Assembly (NCBI GenBank): GCA_965216105.1
Contig: OZ244147.1
Location: forward strand, 124,001 to 188,000
Origin: JAALLB01 sp017643495
Lineage (GTDB): Bacteria; Pseudomonadota; Alphaproteobacteria; Rhizobiales; Rhizobiaceae
Length of the DNA stretch: 64,000 bases
Direction: 5' to 3'
Notes under the pieces: model-generated
What the model was told of the DNA's origin: nothing
The model's input: only the letters and a program-made list of their open reading frames with translations
Databases searched by the model: none
Program-made: the position numbers and the translations under genes
Shown: positions 16,647 to 25,343 of the stretch, piece after piece
Numbering within the stretch: the first letter of the stretch is position 1
How the letters are laid out: each line of letters begins with the position of its first letter

Positions 16647-17684
16647 TTACAATTTCCTGAGTGCAACCTTTTCGACCAGGTGGCTGGCACCCTTTTTCAG
16701 GATCAGGTCAGCACGGGGGCGGGTCGGACGAATGTTTTCCCGCAGGTTGACAAGGTTGATGCGGGCCCACAGTCCTTGCGCGGCCTTGAGAGCATCCTCT
16801 TCACTCGCCAGATAATAACGGTGAAAGAAAGAAGCCGGATCACTGAAAGCCGTTTCGCGCAGCCGCATGAAGCGTGAAATGTACCATTCCTCGACAAACC
16901 GCTCCTCGGCATCGACATAGATGGAAAAGTCGAAAAAGTCCGAAACCAGAGGAATGCTGGTTCCCTCAAGCGGAGCTTCACGTGACTGGAGCACATTGAT
17001 CCCCTCGAATATCAGGATATCGGGGCGGTCAATATAAATGTATTCATCCGGTATCACATCATACTTGAAGTGGGAGTAGACAGGGGCTGCCACGTGTTTG
17101 ACCCCGGCCTTGATGTTTGAAAGAAAGCGCAGAACGGCCGCCACATCATAGCTTTCGGGAAATCCCTTGCGTTCCATCAACCCTTCCTGCTGAAGCACGG
17201 CATTCGGCTTCAGGAAACCGTCTGTTGTAACCAGCGCAACCTTCGGACTGGATGGCCAGCGCGCCAGTACCTCTTTCAGAATCCTGGCCGTTGTCGATTT
17301 TCCAACCGCAACCGATCCGGCAATGCCGATGATGAATGGTGTCTTGTTGCCTATAAAATTGAGAAACTTGCGCCGTTGCTCGAACAGGGCCTGGGCAGAT
17401 TCAACATGGCTGGAAAGCAGCCGGGAGAGCGAAAGGTATATGCGCTGCACCTCATCGAGCGAAACCGGGTCGTTCATGGAGCGCAGTCGCCGTACTTCAT
17501 CTTCGGTCAGGGTGAGCGGCGTATCTGCACGAAACGCCTCCCAGTCGGGTACCGAAAACATCCTGTAGGGGGAGACATACTTGCCACTGCCATCCTGATC
17601 GACCGTGTCCCAGAATGCCTGGTCCACATCGATATCCAGGCCAAGGTTTTTGCCAGAAGCAATCACATCGTGCACCGGTTTCAC
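16647..17684 (-). CDS. coaA: Pantothenate kinase (type I, CoaA)
   Basis: First committed step of coenzyme A synthesis: ATP-dependent phosphorylation of pantothenate. 345 residues. Walker A GSVAVGKST at 123-131; downstream VALVTTDGFL holds the catalytic Asp region, and the family blocks KGFPESYD and PVYSHFKYDV are intact. Its start overlaps the hisE stop by 4 bases (17681-17684), so it is carried as the last gene of the histidine operon, an arrangement seen in other rhizobia. Confidence 0.95.
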   Translation of the reverse strand: MKPVHDVIASGKNLGLDIDVDQAFWDTVDQDGSGKYVSPYRMFSVPDWEAFRADTPLTLTEDEVRRLRSMNDPVSLDEVQRIYLSLSRLLSSHVESAQALFEQRRKFLNFIGNKTPFIIGIAGSVAVGKSTTARILKEVLARWPSSPKVALVTTDGFLKPNAVLQQEGLMERKGFPESYDVAAVLRFLSNIKAGVKHVAAPVYSHFKYDVIPDEYIYIDRPDILIFEGINVLQSREAPLEGTSIPLVSDFFDFSIYVDAEERFVEEWYISRFMRLRETAFSDPASFFHRYYLASEEDALKAAQGLWARINLVNLRENIRPTRPRADLILKKGASHLVEKVALRKL

Positions 17685-17998
17685 CTGTCTGCCTTTTCCT
17701 GAAGCCCGGATTGACGTGTCCGGCGGGAAAGCTCACTCATCACGTCTTCCAGCAAGACACCTTCGGATTTCAGCAACACGAGCAGATGATAAAGCAGGTC
17801 GGCTGCCTCATTGCGCAACCCGGTCTTGTCGCCAGCGACCGCAGCTATCACGGTCTCCACTGCCTCCTCCCCGACCTTCTGCGCACATTTCGCAGTACCG
17901 TCGGTCAAGAGCGTACTTGTATAGGAAACCTCCGCACTCGACCGGGTGCGGGAATCGATAATCTGTTGCAGATCAGTCAATGAAAACGCGTTCATCAC
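17681..17998 (-). CDS. hisE: Phosphoribosyl-ATP pyrophosphatase
   Basis: Second step of histidine synthesis, hydrolysing PR-ATP to PR-AMP. 105 residues. The MazG-like all-alpha fold carries the metal-binding block KVGEEAVETVIAA and the downstream Asn-Glu-Ala-Ala-Asp-Leu region (RNEAADLLYHL). It stands alone rather than being fused to HisI, as is usual in alphaproteobacteria. It sits 22 bases after hisF and overlaps coaA by 4 bases. Confidence 0.93.
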   Translation of the reverse strand: MMNAFSLTDLQQIIDSRTRSSAEVSYTSTLLTDGTAKCAQKVGEEAVETVIAAVAGDKTGLRNEAADLLYHLLVLLKSEGVLLEDVMSELSRRTRQSGLQEKADR

Positions 17999-18020
17999 AG
18001 TTCCATGTATCGGATCGGTA

Positions 18021-18800
18021 TCAAATCTTAATTCTAACCGGAATACCGGCTTCTAGCATATGGCTTTTCGCCTCGGCAATTGTGTGGGTACCGAAATGGA
18101 AAATGGACGCTGCAAGTACAGCACTGGCATGGCCTTCCTTTACACCTTCAACCAGATGATCAAGTGTTCCCACACCACCCGAGGCAATAACCGGTACAGA
18201 AACCGCATCGGCGATGGCACGGGTCAGCAGCAGGTTGTATCCCGCCTTTGTTCCGTCACGGTCCATGGACGTCAGAAGAATTTCACCCGCACCCTTTTCC
18301 ACCACCAGCCTGGCAAACTCGACCGCATCAATGCCGGTAGCGTTCCGGCCACCATGGGTGAAAATCTCCCACCGGTCCGGTCCGTCTTCTGAAACTGCCT
18401 GCTTTGCGTCAATGGCTACCACAATGCACTGGTTGCCGAACTTGTCTGCCGCCTCAGCAACAAAATCCGGATTGTTCACGGCGGTTGTATTGATGGATAC
18501 CTTGTCGGCACCCGCAAGCAGCAGCTTGCGAATATCCGCAACGGTACGCACACCGCCACCCACCGTAAGCGGCATGAAACAACGCTCAGCCGTTCGGGAT
18601 ATCATGTCAAAGGTCGCATCCCGACCTTCTGAGGAAGCCGTAATATCGAGAAAGGTAAGTTCGTCAGCGCCAGCTGCATCATAGGCGATTGCAGCCTCAA
18701 CAGGGTCACCGGCATCCACCAGATCGACAAAGTTCACTCCCTTGACCACACGGCCCCCAGCCACGTCCAGACACGGGATTATTCGGACCTTGAGCGTCAT
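18021..18800 (-). CDS. hisF: Imidazole glycerol phosphate synthase, cyclase subunit
   Basis: With HisH, converts PRFAR and ammonia from glutamine to IGP and AICAR. 259-residue (beta-alpha)8 barrel. The catalytic Asp of the N-terminal half is in PCLDVAGGRVVKG and the second Asp is in VVAIDAK; phosphate-binding blocks IASGGVG and AASIFHFG are present. It overlaps hisA by 4 bases. Confidence 0.96.
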   Translation of the reverse strand: MTLKVRIIPCLDVAGGRVVKGVNFVDLVDAGDPVEAAIAYDAAGADELTFLDITASSEGRDATFDMISRTAERCFMPLTVGGGVRTVADIRKLLLAGADKVSINTTAVNNPDFVAEAADKFGNQCIVVAIDAKQAVSEDGPDRWEIFTHGGRNATGIDAVEFARLVVEKGAGEILLTSMDRDGTKAGYNLLLTRAIADAVSVPVIASGGVGTLDHLVEGVKEGHASAVLAASIFHFGTHTIAEAKSHMLEAGIPVRIKI

Positions 18801-19528
18801 CGGTTCAATACCTTCAGTGCTTCTGCCGCATCCAGACGGCCGTCATACAGGGCCCGGCCGGTAATCGCTCCTTCAAGCACTGCACATTCAGGGGAAGCAA
18901 GTTTCCTGACATCGTCAATTGATGCCAGACCTCCCGAGGCAATCACGGGAATTGCCACTGAATCTGCAAGCTCGATGGTTGAGTTCCAGTTGATGCCTGC
19001 AAGAATACCGTCCCGGTCAATGTCGGTATAGACAATGGCTGAAACACCGGCACCCTCGAACTGCTTCGCCAGTTCTATAACGCCAAGTTCAGAGGCTTCC
19101 GCCCAACCTTCAACCGCAACCTTGCCGCCCCTGGCATCGATACCTACTGCAATTTTTCCGGGAAACTCGCGGCAGGCCTCCTTGACCAGATCCGGATTGC
19201 GCACAGCAACAGTTCCCAGAATGACGCGGGCAATTCCCTTCTCGAGCCAGTTGGCAACATGTGCGAGGGACCGAATTCCGCCACCAAGCTGAACCGGATT
19301 GCTCGTGGCAGACAAAATTGCCTCAACAGCATCGCCATTCACGCTTTCACCTTCAAATGCTCCGTTGAGATCCACAACATGAAGCCATTGAAAGCCCTGA
19401 CGCTCAAAGGCAATTGCCTGTGCCGCCGGATCACTATTGTAAACCGTTGCCTGGTTCATGTCGCCAAGCTTCAACCGGACACATTCTCCGTCTTTGAGGT
19501 CAATGGCAGGAAACAGGATTCCGGTCAT
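18797..19528 (-). CDS. hisA: ProFAR isomerase (phosphoribosylformimino-AICAR-P isomerase)
   Basis: Isomerises ProFAR to PRFAR in histidine synthesis. 243 residues from the ATG at 19528, which makes the usual ATGA overlap with hisH; an in-frame start three codons earlier is less likely. Barrel protein with the first-strand Asp in FPAIDLKDGECVRL and the second catalytic Asp in YTDIDRDGI. Phosphate-binding loops VQLGGGIR and IASGGLA are intact. Confidence 0.95.
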   Translation of the reverse strand: MTGILFPAIDLKDGECVRLKLGDMNQATVYNSDPAAQAIAFERQGFQWLHVVDLNGAFEGESVNGDAVEAILSATSNPVQLGGGIRSLAHVANWLEKGIARVILGTVAVRNPDLVKEACREFPGKIAVGIDARGGKVAVEGWAEASELGVIELAKQFEGAGVSAIVYTDIDRDGILAGINWNSTIELADSVAIPVIASGGLASIDDVRKLASPECAVLEGAITGRALYDGRLDAAEALKVLNR

Positions 19529-20175
19529 GCGTTCCACCTCAGAAAATTTGTAATAAGGGCAAGACCCAGTCGTTGGCTTTTTTCAGGGTGGAACTGGGTT
19601 CCGACAAGATTGTCGCGACCAACCATTGCCGTAACGGGCCCACCATAATCCGTTGTGGCAATGCACTGCGCTTCATCTTCACACCTGAGATGATAAGAAT
19701 GCACAAAATAGGCGTGCAGACCTTCCGGCCCTGTCTCAATACCGTCCAGCAGGGGGTGGGGTTTCCGGATATCCAATGTGTTCCAGCCGATTTGGGGAAT
19801 CTTCAGGTCCTCATTATCCGGTGTCATCTCAACCACATCGCCCGGGATCCATCCCAATCCGTCTGTTACCTGTTTTTCCAGACCGCGACCGGCCATCAGC
19901 TGCATGCCGACACAAATTCCCAAAAACGGGCGAGCCTTTTCAACAACGGCTTCCTGCAAGGCGCCAACCATTCCCGGCACACCATCCAGGCCGGCACGGC
20001 AATCCGCATAGGCACCAACGCCGGGCAAGACAATACGGTCCGCAGCCAGAACCTGTTCAGGTTTGTCTGTAACATCACAGACAGCATCTATACCGGCTTC
20101 ACGAGCCGCGCGCTCAAAAGCCTTTTGTGCGGACCGCAGGTTTCCGGACCCGTAATCGATAATTGCTACTTTCAT
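19525..20175 (-). CDS. hisH: Imidazole glycerol phosphate synthase, glutaminase subunit
   Basis: 216-residue class I glutamine amidotransferase that feeds ammonia to HisF. Nucleophile Cys is in GICVGMQLM; the oxyanion strand is in VLPGVGAYADC; the catalytic His/Glu pair is in GTQFHPEKSQ. It is 5 bases downstream of the DUF2628 gene and overlaps hisA by 4 bases. Confidence 0.95.
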   Translation of the reverse strand: MKVAIIDYGSGNLRSAQKAFERAAREAGIDAVCDVTDKPEQVLAADRIVLPGVGAYADCRAGLDGVPGMVGALQEAVVEKARPFLGICVGMQLMAGRGLEKQVTDGLGWIPGDVVEMTPDNEDLKIPQIGWNTLDIRKPHPLLDGIETGPEGLHAYFVHSYHLRCEDEAQCIATTDYGGPVTAMVGRDNLVGTQFHPEKSQRLGLALITNFLRWNA

Positions 20176-20180
20176 TTTGC

Positions 20181-20645
20181 TTATTCCGGAAAAAGGCCAG
20201 GATTGGTATTCGCAACATGGGAACGAAAGGGCTGGCGATGCATGCTGACGGGCTTTGTGGTGGTTTCAGCATGTTGCAATGAACCGGATGTTGCCCAGCG
20301 GATCTCAGCATCTTCAACGGATTGCGCCTCCACGATACCTGCAAAGCGCCAGCCAAGGCGTTCAAGTCTTGCGCTCACCAACTCTTGCCCCTCCAGCAAC
20401 AAGTACAGCCCGGGCAAGGCGGAAAGATACAGCCAGGCAAGATGCGGGGTCCAGGACAAAAACAGCAATACCAGCGCCGAAAAGACCAGATAGGCCAGAA
20501 GTGCAAGCCACAGCCGGTGATATGCAAGCCACACAACAGGCATTATCAAGGCCCAGGGAGACTTGCTGTCCGGTACCAGCCGGAAGTCTGAACCAGCGTG
20601 TTGCGAGCTTTCTTCCGGCGGCAAATATATGCTGTAGACTGTCAT
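20181..20645 (-). CDS. DUF2628 family membrane protein
   Basis: 154 residues. The N-terminal sequence MTVYSIYLPP and the central hydrophobic stretch, two or three membrane segments at about 33-85, match DUF2628. This family often lies within his operons of rhizobia and its function is unknown. The C-terminal third is polar. Position between hisB and hisH on the same strand implies co-transcription, but no enzymatic motif is visible. Confidence 0.75.
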   Translation of the reverse strand: MTVYSIYLPPEESSQHAGSDFRLVPDSKSPWALIMPVVWLAYHRLWLALLAYLVFSALVLLFLSWTPHLAWLYLSALPGLYLLLEGQELVSARLERLGWRFAGIVEAQSVEDAEIRWATSGSLQHAETTTKPVSMHRQPFRSHVANTNPGLFPE

Positions 20646-20712
20646 GGCGATGTCATACCGCCAGCATGCTCATGAGACAAGATGGCCAGACAGGGGAATC
20701 CCTCATTATTGG

Positions 20713-21300
20713 TCAGAGCGAGCCTTTTGTAGAAGGAATCCGGCCGGCCTGACGCGGATCGATTTCCATTGCGGCCCGCAGTACCCTGGCCACAGCCTTG
20801 AAGCAGGTCTCGGCAATATGGTGATTGTTGTCACCGTAATGATTTGTCACATGAAGCGTGATCCCGGCATGCTGGGAAAAGGCCTGAAAAAATTCACGGA
20901 ACAGTTCGGTATCAAAGTCACCAACTTTGGGTGCTGAAAACCGGACATCCCAGACAAGATAAGGCCGGCCGGATACATCAACCGCTGCCCGGGTCAGGGT
21001 TTCATCCATAGCAAGATCAATCGAGGCATAGCGGGTGATGCCCTTGCGGTCGCCAAGAGCCTTGGCCACCGCCTGACCCAGCACTATTCCCGTGTCCTCG
21101 GTCGTGTGATGTGCATCAATGTGGTGGTCGCCCTTGGCCCGCACTTTCATGTCAATCAGCGAATGGCGGGAAAGCTGGTCAATCATGTGATCGAGAAACC
21201 CGGCCCCCGTGCTGATGTCATATTCGCCTGTTCCGTCAATATTGATTTCAGCGGAAATGTCGGTTTCGGCGGTCTTGCGGCTGATTTTTGCCTTGCGCAT
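20713..21300 (-). CDS. hisB: Imidazoleglycerol-phosphate dehydratase
   Basis: Dehydrates IGP to imidazole acetol phosphate. 195 residues from the ATG at 21300 (MRKAKISRKT); an extension to 21333 is in frame but unlike the family. The manganese-binding histidine motifs are present as DHHIDAHHTTED and NNHHIAETCFKA, plus GAGFLDHM. It is the monofunctional form without a phosphatase domain. It heads the minus-strand his operon and diverges from hslV. Confidence 0.95.
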   Translation of the reverse strand: MRKAKISRKTAETDISAEINIDGTGEYDISTGAGFLDHMIDQLSRHSLIDMKVRAKGDHHIDAHHTTEDTGIVLGQAVAKALGDRKGITRYASIDLAMDETLTRAAVDVSGRPYLVWDVRFSAPKVGDFDTELFREFFQAFSQHAGITLHVTNHYGDNNHHIAETCFKAVARVLRAAMEIDPRQAGRIPSTKGSL

Positions 21301-21398
21301 GCGCTGGACTCCGTTGTTTTTCAGCTTTCCCATACCAGTACAGAGTTACAAAAGCTATAATTCCGGCGCCCGTATACAGGCCCGTCGAATATGAAAAG

Positions 21399-21426
21399 TT
21401 TGAAACCGGGAAATGACTGCTTACAT
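21399..21426 (+). promoter_or_regulatory. Possible sigma32-like promoter of hslVU
   Basis: TTTG (21399-21402), then 17 bases, then CTTACAT (21420-21426), about 47 bases before the hslV start. Each box differs by one base from CTTG-N17/18-CYTATNT. The heat-shock nature of hslVU in other bacteria makes it plausible. Confidence 0.35.
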
Positions 21427-21472
21427 AAGGCCGACAATCAAAACCAGCCAGGGGCGGCGCCAGCCGTAAACC

Positions 21473-22027
21473 ATGTCCAAACTACCATCCATGCATGCAA
21501 CAACGATTGTAACCGTTCGAAAAGGGGGCAAGGTTGTTATCGCCGGGGACGGCCAGGTCAGCCTTGGCCAGACCGTGATCAAGGGCAATGCGCGAAAAAT
21601 CCGCCGGATCGGAAAGGACAAGGAAGTCATAACCGGATTTGCCGGTGCAACGGCTGATGCGTTCACCTTGCTGGAAAGACTGGAAAAAAAGCTTGAGCAA
21701 TATCCAGGCCAGTTGATGCGCGCATCTGTTGAGTTGGCAAAGGACTGGCGAACCGACAAATACCTGCGAAACCTTGAAGCAATGATGCTGGTCGCCGACA
21801 AAAGTGTGACTTTGTGCATTACAGGCAATGGTGATGTGCTGGAACCGGAACAGGGTGTCATGGCAATCGGTTCTGGCGGCAATTTTGCCCTTTCCGCAGC
21901 AAAAGCGCTGGTTGATACAGATTACAGTGCAGAAGAAATCGCCACACGCGCGATGAAAATTGCTGCTGAAATCTGTGTTTACACCAATGGCAACATGATT
22001 CTCGAAAGCCTCGACGAAGAAAGCTAG
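21473..22027 (+). CDS. hslV: ATP-dependent protease HslVU, peptidase subunit
   Basis: Proteasome-like threonine peptidase, 184 residues. The mature enzyme is expected to start at Thr10 (HATTIVTVRKGGKVV) after loss of a short propeptide; that Thr is the nucleophile. VIAGDGQVSLGQTV and the sodium-binding GSGGNFALSAA block are typical. hslU follows after 54 bases on the same strand. Confidence 0.96.
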   Translation: MSKLPSMHATTIVTVRKGGKVVIAGDGQVSLGQTVIKGNARKIRRIGKDKEVITGFAGATADAFTLLERLEKKLEQYPGQLMRASVELAKDWRTDKYLRNLEAMMLVADKSVTLCITGNGDVLEPEQGVMAIGSGGNFALSAAKALVDTDYSAEEIATRAMKIAAEICVYTNGNMILESLDEES

Positions 22028-22081
22028 TTCTTTTCTCGAGCAACTTTCCTGTTACCCACACATTCACGAAGCGACCACTAC

Positions 22082-23389
22082 ATGACCCATTTTTCTCCCC
22101 GCGAAATCGTATCCGAGCTGGACCGCTATATTATCGGCCAGAAGGACGCCAAACGCGCCGTTTCGATCGCACTCAGAAACCGCTGGCGACGCCAACAACT
22201 CGAAGGCACGATGCGCGACGAAGTGATGCCGAAAAATATCCTGATGATCGGACCAACCGGTGTCGGCAAGACCGAAATTTCGCGCCGCCTTGCGAAAATG
22301 GCCGGAGCTCCCTTTATCAAGGTCGAGGCCACAAAATTTACCGAAGTGGGATATGTCGGCCGCGATGTGGAGCAAATTGTTCGTGACCTGCTTGAAGCGG
22401 GTATCAGCCTGACGCGCGAGAAAAAGCGTGAGGCAGTCAAGGCAAAAGCCCATCTGGCCGCAGAAGAGCGGGTACTCGATGCACTGGTAGGTGAAAATGC
22501 CAGCCCGGCCACACGGCAATCCTTCCGTGAAAAAGTGCGAAACGGTGAACTCGACAACAAGGAAATTGAAATCGAGGTCGCAGATTCCTCAAGCCCGCTC
22601 GGTGACATGGAAATACCCGGCATGCCGGGTGCCAGTGTCGGTGTACTCAATCTGAGTGACATGTTTGGCAAGGCCATGGGCGGGCGGACAAAAAAACGCA
22701 AGACCACCGTTGCCGAATCCTACGATATCCTGATCACAGACGAGTCCGACAAGATGCTTGATGACGAGCAGATTGTGGCCGAGGCAATCCATGCGGTCGA
22801 AAACAACGGTATCGTGTTTCTGGACGAGATTGACAAGATTGCCGTCAGCGACAGGCAATCCGGGGCCGGGGTATCGCGCGAAGGTGTGCAGCGAGATCTG
22901 CTGCCGCTCATCGAGGGAACCGTTGTCGCCACGAAGCATGGGCAGGTCAAGACCGATCACATCCTGTTCATAGCTTCGGGTGCCTTTCACGTCTCCAAGC
23001 CATCCGACCTGCTGCCCGAACTGCAAGGGCGTCTGCCAATACGCGTCGAGCTGAGAGCTCTGGACAAGGAAGATTTCCGGCGCATCCTGATTGAACCGGA
23101 AGCAAGCCTCATAAAACAGTATGTTGCCCTGATGAAAACCGAAGGTGTTACGCTGGAGTTTACCGATGATGCAGTCGATGCACTGGCCGAGATTTCAGTC
23201 GACCTCAATGCAACGATCGAGAATATTGGTGCAAGACGGTTGCAAACGGTCATGGAGCGGGTGCTGGATGAAATATCCTACACTGCTCCTGACCTTGGGG
23301 ATGAAACCGTCAAGATTGATGCTGACTATGTGAACAAGCATCTTGGTGAACTTGCCCAGGATATCGATCTCAGCCGCTATATCCTGTAA
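22082..23389 (+). CDS. hslU: ATP-dependent protease HslVU, ATPase subunit
   Basis: AAA+ unfoldase that feeds HslV. 435 residues. Walker A GPTGVGKTE (about 60-68), Walker B IVFLDEIDKIA, sensor and arginine regions in the C-terminal domain, and the HslV-activating C-terminal tail DLSRYIL. An I-domain rich in charged residues lies between Walker A and B. Some relatives have an acetyltransferase gene between hslV and hslU; there is none here. Confidence 0.97.
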   Translation: MTHFSPREIVSELDRYIIGQKDAKRAVSIALRNRWRRQQLEGTMRDEVMPKNILMIGPTGVGKTEISRRLAKMAGAPFIKVEATKFTEVGYVGRDVEQIVRDLLEAGISLTREKKREAVKAKAHLAAEERVLDALVGENASPATRQSFREKVRNGELDNKEIEIEVADSSSPLGDMEIPGMPGASVGVLNLSDMFGKAMGGRTKKRKTTVAESYDILITDESDKMLDDEQIVAEAIHAVENNGIVFLDEIDKIAVSDRQSGAGVSREGVQRDLLPLIEGTVVATKHGQVKTDHILFIASGAFHVSKPSDLLPELQGRLPIRVELRALDKEDFRRILIEPEASLIKQYVALMKTEGVTLEFTDDAVDALAEISVDLNATIENIGARRLQTVMERVLDEISYTAPDLGDETVKIDADYVNKHLGELAQDIDLSRYIL

Positions 23390-23397
23390 GCCAAGCA

Positions 23398-23417
23398 GCA
23401 GGCAGGGAGATGCCTGC
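23398..23417 (+). terminator. Hairpin after hslU
   Basis: Perfect 7-bp stem (gcaggca / tgcctgc) with a 6-base loop, 9 bases after the hslU stop. No T-run follows, so termination strength is doubtful. Confidence 0.35.
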
Positions 23418-23501
23418 ACGACACAGTAAATTCTCGACTCATCACCGGGATTCGTGCAGGTTACGGACTGAACCCATTCGCCTGTTCCGGAGTATCAGAT
23501 C

Positions 23502-24440
23502 GTGAAACCTTACCGCGCATCCATTCTGGCCACTCTTGCCTTGCTCGCCTTTTCTGTCGTGACGGAAGCCCGGGCACTTACCAAAGTGCCACCAGGAAAC
23601 CGAAGCGCAACGCAACCTGGCGTACCCTATGGCTCAGTGTCACGGACCCGGGCCACCAATGGCAGTTTTCAGGCCAAATACGAGAAAATCCGGGACCTGA
23701 TCGCATCGGACAAAAAGCTTCAGTCAAAGATCAAGGCTGCTGCCCGGCAATTTGGCATCAAACCCATACACATGGTCGGCGCAATCGTCGGTGAGCATAC
23801 CTATAATGTCGATGCCCTTGACCGGATGCAAACCTATTACGTCAAGGCGATTTCGTATTTCAAATCGGATATTGAGTTCAAATACGGCTCCGAAAACGTA
23901 ATGAAATTTGTAAAGAGGCCGGAGTTTGCAGCCTGTTCATCAATGCAGGATTCTTACGATTTGTGGGAATGCCGGGAGGATGTCTGGGAAACCAGTTTCC
24001 GGGGCAAAACCACGGGCGGCACATCCTGGCCCAACAACCGGTTCGGAGCCGTTTTCTTCCAGCCGTTTTATGCCGGGCAGACATTCGGGTTGGGCCAGAT
24101 CAACCCTCTGACAGCGCTCCGTGTAACCGATCTTGTCTCCCGCGTCACCGGCAAACGAAAACTGAAAGCCCGCAAAGCCAATGAAGTCTACAAGAACATC
24201 ATGGACCCGGATACTTCCCTTGTTTACATCGCAGCCGTACTCCGGACTTCGATAGATGCCTACAAGGCGGCAGGCTATGACATTTCTGACAACCCGGGAA
24301 TAACCGCTACACTGTACAATCTGGGAGATGTGCGAAGCCGGGCTGCGGCCACGCGTGCAAAAGGGGCAATGCCCAGTGAAAACTATTATGGCTGGCTGAT
24401 AAACGAAAAACAGGGCGAACTGGAAGCAATTATCCGGTAG
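23502..24440 (+). CDS. DUF1402 family secreted protein, SLT-like
   Basis: 312 residues with a Sec signal peptide at the N-terminus (ASILATLALLAFSVVTEARA, cleavage near residue 25). The mature part matches DUF1402. It includes a GAIVGEHTYN block with a glutamate and FGLGQINPLTAL, the latter resembling the G-x-GQINP region of lysozyme-like transglycosylases. A role in peptidoglycan cleavage is therefore plausible but unproven. Two cysteine-containing segments (FAACSSMQ, DLWECREDVW) could form a disulfide. Its 3' end overlaps the convergent XRE gene by 11 bases. Confidence 0.72.
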   Translation: MKPYRASILATLALLAFSVVTEARALTKVPPGNRSATQPGVPYGSVSRTRATNGSFQAKYEKIRDLIASDKKLQSKIKAAARQFGIKPIHMVGAIVGEHTYNVDALDRMQTYYVKAISYFKSDIEFKYGSENVMKFVKRPEFAACSSMQDSYDLWECREDVWETSFRGKTTGGTSWPNNRFGAVFFQPFYAGQTFGLGQINPLTALRVTDLVSRVTGKRKLKARKANEVYKNIMDPDTSLVYIAAVLRTSIDAYKAAGYDISDNPGITATLYNLGDVRSRAAATRAKGAMPSENYYGWLINEKQGELEAIIR

Positions 24441-24804
24441 CTGTGTTGTGCGTGCGGCGTTCTATTTCGCCGACAAGTTCTTCACAATCCTTCTCGCTGA
24501 GGTGACCAATTTTTTCTGAAAGCAGATTGGCAAGGCTGGTGGCCTGGGCCGAAAGGGACTTGGTATCCACCACAACGCGGGTATGCGAAGAAAACGCGAG
24601 CTTCTGCAATGCGTCTGCATCATCCCAGATAATGTTGAAATACCCGATCACACGCTGGACAAGTTGCCAGCTTGGCTGCCCACGATGACCATGTTCAAGT
24701 GCAGAAAGATATGCTGCAGAAACACCGATTCCTTCTGCCATTTCCTTCTGGGTCACCCCTTTTTCACGGCGCATTTCCCGCAGTTTCAACCCGAAAGGTG
24801 TCAT
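24430..24804 (-). CDS. XRE-family helix-turn-helix regulator
   Basis: 124 residues. The N-terminal HTH is clear: LREMRREKGVTQKEMAEGIGVSAAYLSALE in outline, with recognition helix around residues 28-40. The C-terminal half is a helical segment of unknown role ending in a charged region. It follows the Smr gene with a 4-base overlap and may be an autoregulator of that unit; its target cannot be read from this sequence. Confidence 0.82.
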   Translation of the reverse strand: MTPFGLKLREMRREKGVTQKEMAEGIGVSAAYLSALEHGHRGQPSWQLVQRVIGYFNIIWDDADALQKLAFSSHTRVVVDTKSLSAQATSLANLLSEKIGHLSEKDCEELVGEIERRTHNTATG

Positions 24805-25343
24805 CGTTCCCCGGCCCTTGGATTGCGGACACGAACATAAAGCGCACCGCTGCCACCATGTGAAACATGGGCTTCACTGAAACCGGATGCAATGGCCCGG
24901 AACTCCGGCTCTGCCAGCCATCTGGGAACTGCCTGTCGCAATATTCCCTCGCCCCGAACACCCTTTCCTGTAATCACCAGAATGGTGCGGTTTCCCAATG
25001 TATGGGCTGTCGACAGATACCGGAAAAGACGGGCATGGGCTTCAGCCTGTGTCATTCCGTGGAGGTCTATCCTGCCATCTATCGCAAGTCTTCCCTTGGC
25101 AATTTTTCGTGCTGTAGAAGCATCCAGCCGGTCAGGTTTGGGAGCAAGGGAAATCCGGATGGCTGGTTCCGGCACATGAGGTTTTACGATACGTGATGGA
25201 CCGCGCACCGGGGCGGGTCTCGGCTTGTGCATTTCTCCCACTGCCTGCTTGAATTTCGCGGAAGCCCGATCACTGTGAAGCGGTTTAACAGACTTCTTGA
25301 CCTGCTCCCAGAGTTCCCGATCTTCCTTGCGCCTTCTGCTCAT
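24801..25343 (-). CDS. Smr-domain protein
   Basis: 180 residues: a charged, Pro/Lys-rich N-terminal half and a C-terminal Smr domain. Domain signatures are IDLHGMTQAEAHARL (about 92-106) and VITGKGVRGEGILR, followed by the HGGSGALYVRVR end. Smr domains of MutS2 and of stand-alone proteins are nucleic-acid-binding and sometimes nuclease domains; a stand-alone role here is unknown. Overlaps MltA and the XRE gene by 4 bases each. Confidence 0.85.
   Translation of the reverse strand: MSRRRKEDRELWEQVKKSVKPLHSDRASAKFKQAVGEMHKPRPAPVRGPSRIVKPHVPEPAIRISLAPKPDRLDASTARKIAKGRLAIDGRIDLHGMTQAEAHARLFRYLSTAHTLGNRTILVITGKGVRGEGILRQAVPRWLAEPEFRAIASGFSEAHVSHGGSGALYVRVRNPRAGER

Noticed and set aside
16977..16985. 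ttcacgtga in coaA resembling parS
   Set aside because: Only the 9-base core matches; the outer parts of the palindrome are absent and it is far from the other four sites.
19573..20493. 306-codon plus-strand open frame across hisH and the DUF2628 gene
   Set aside because: Spans two genes on the opposite strand, no family motif, and lacks a plausible start signal.
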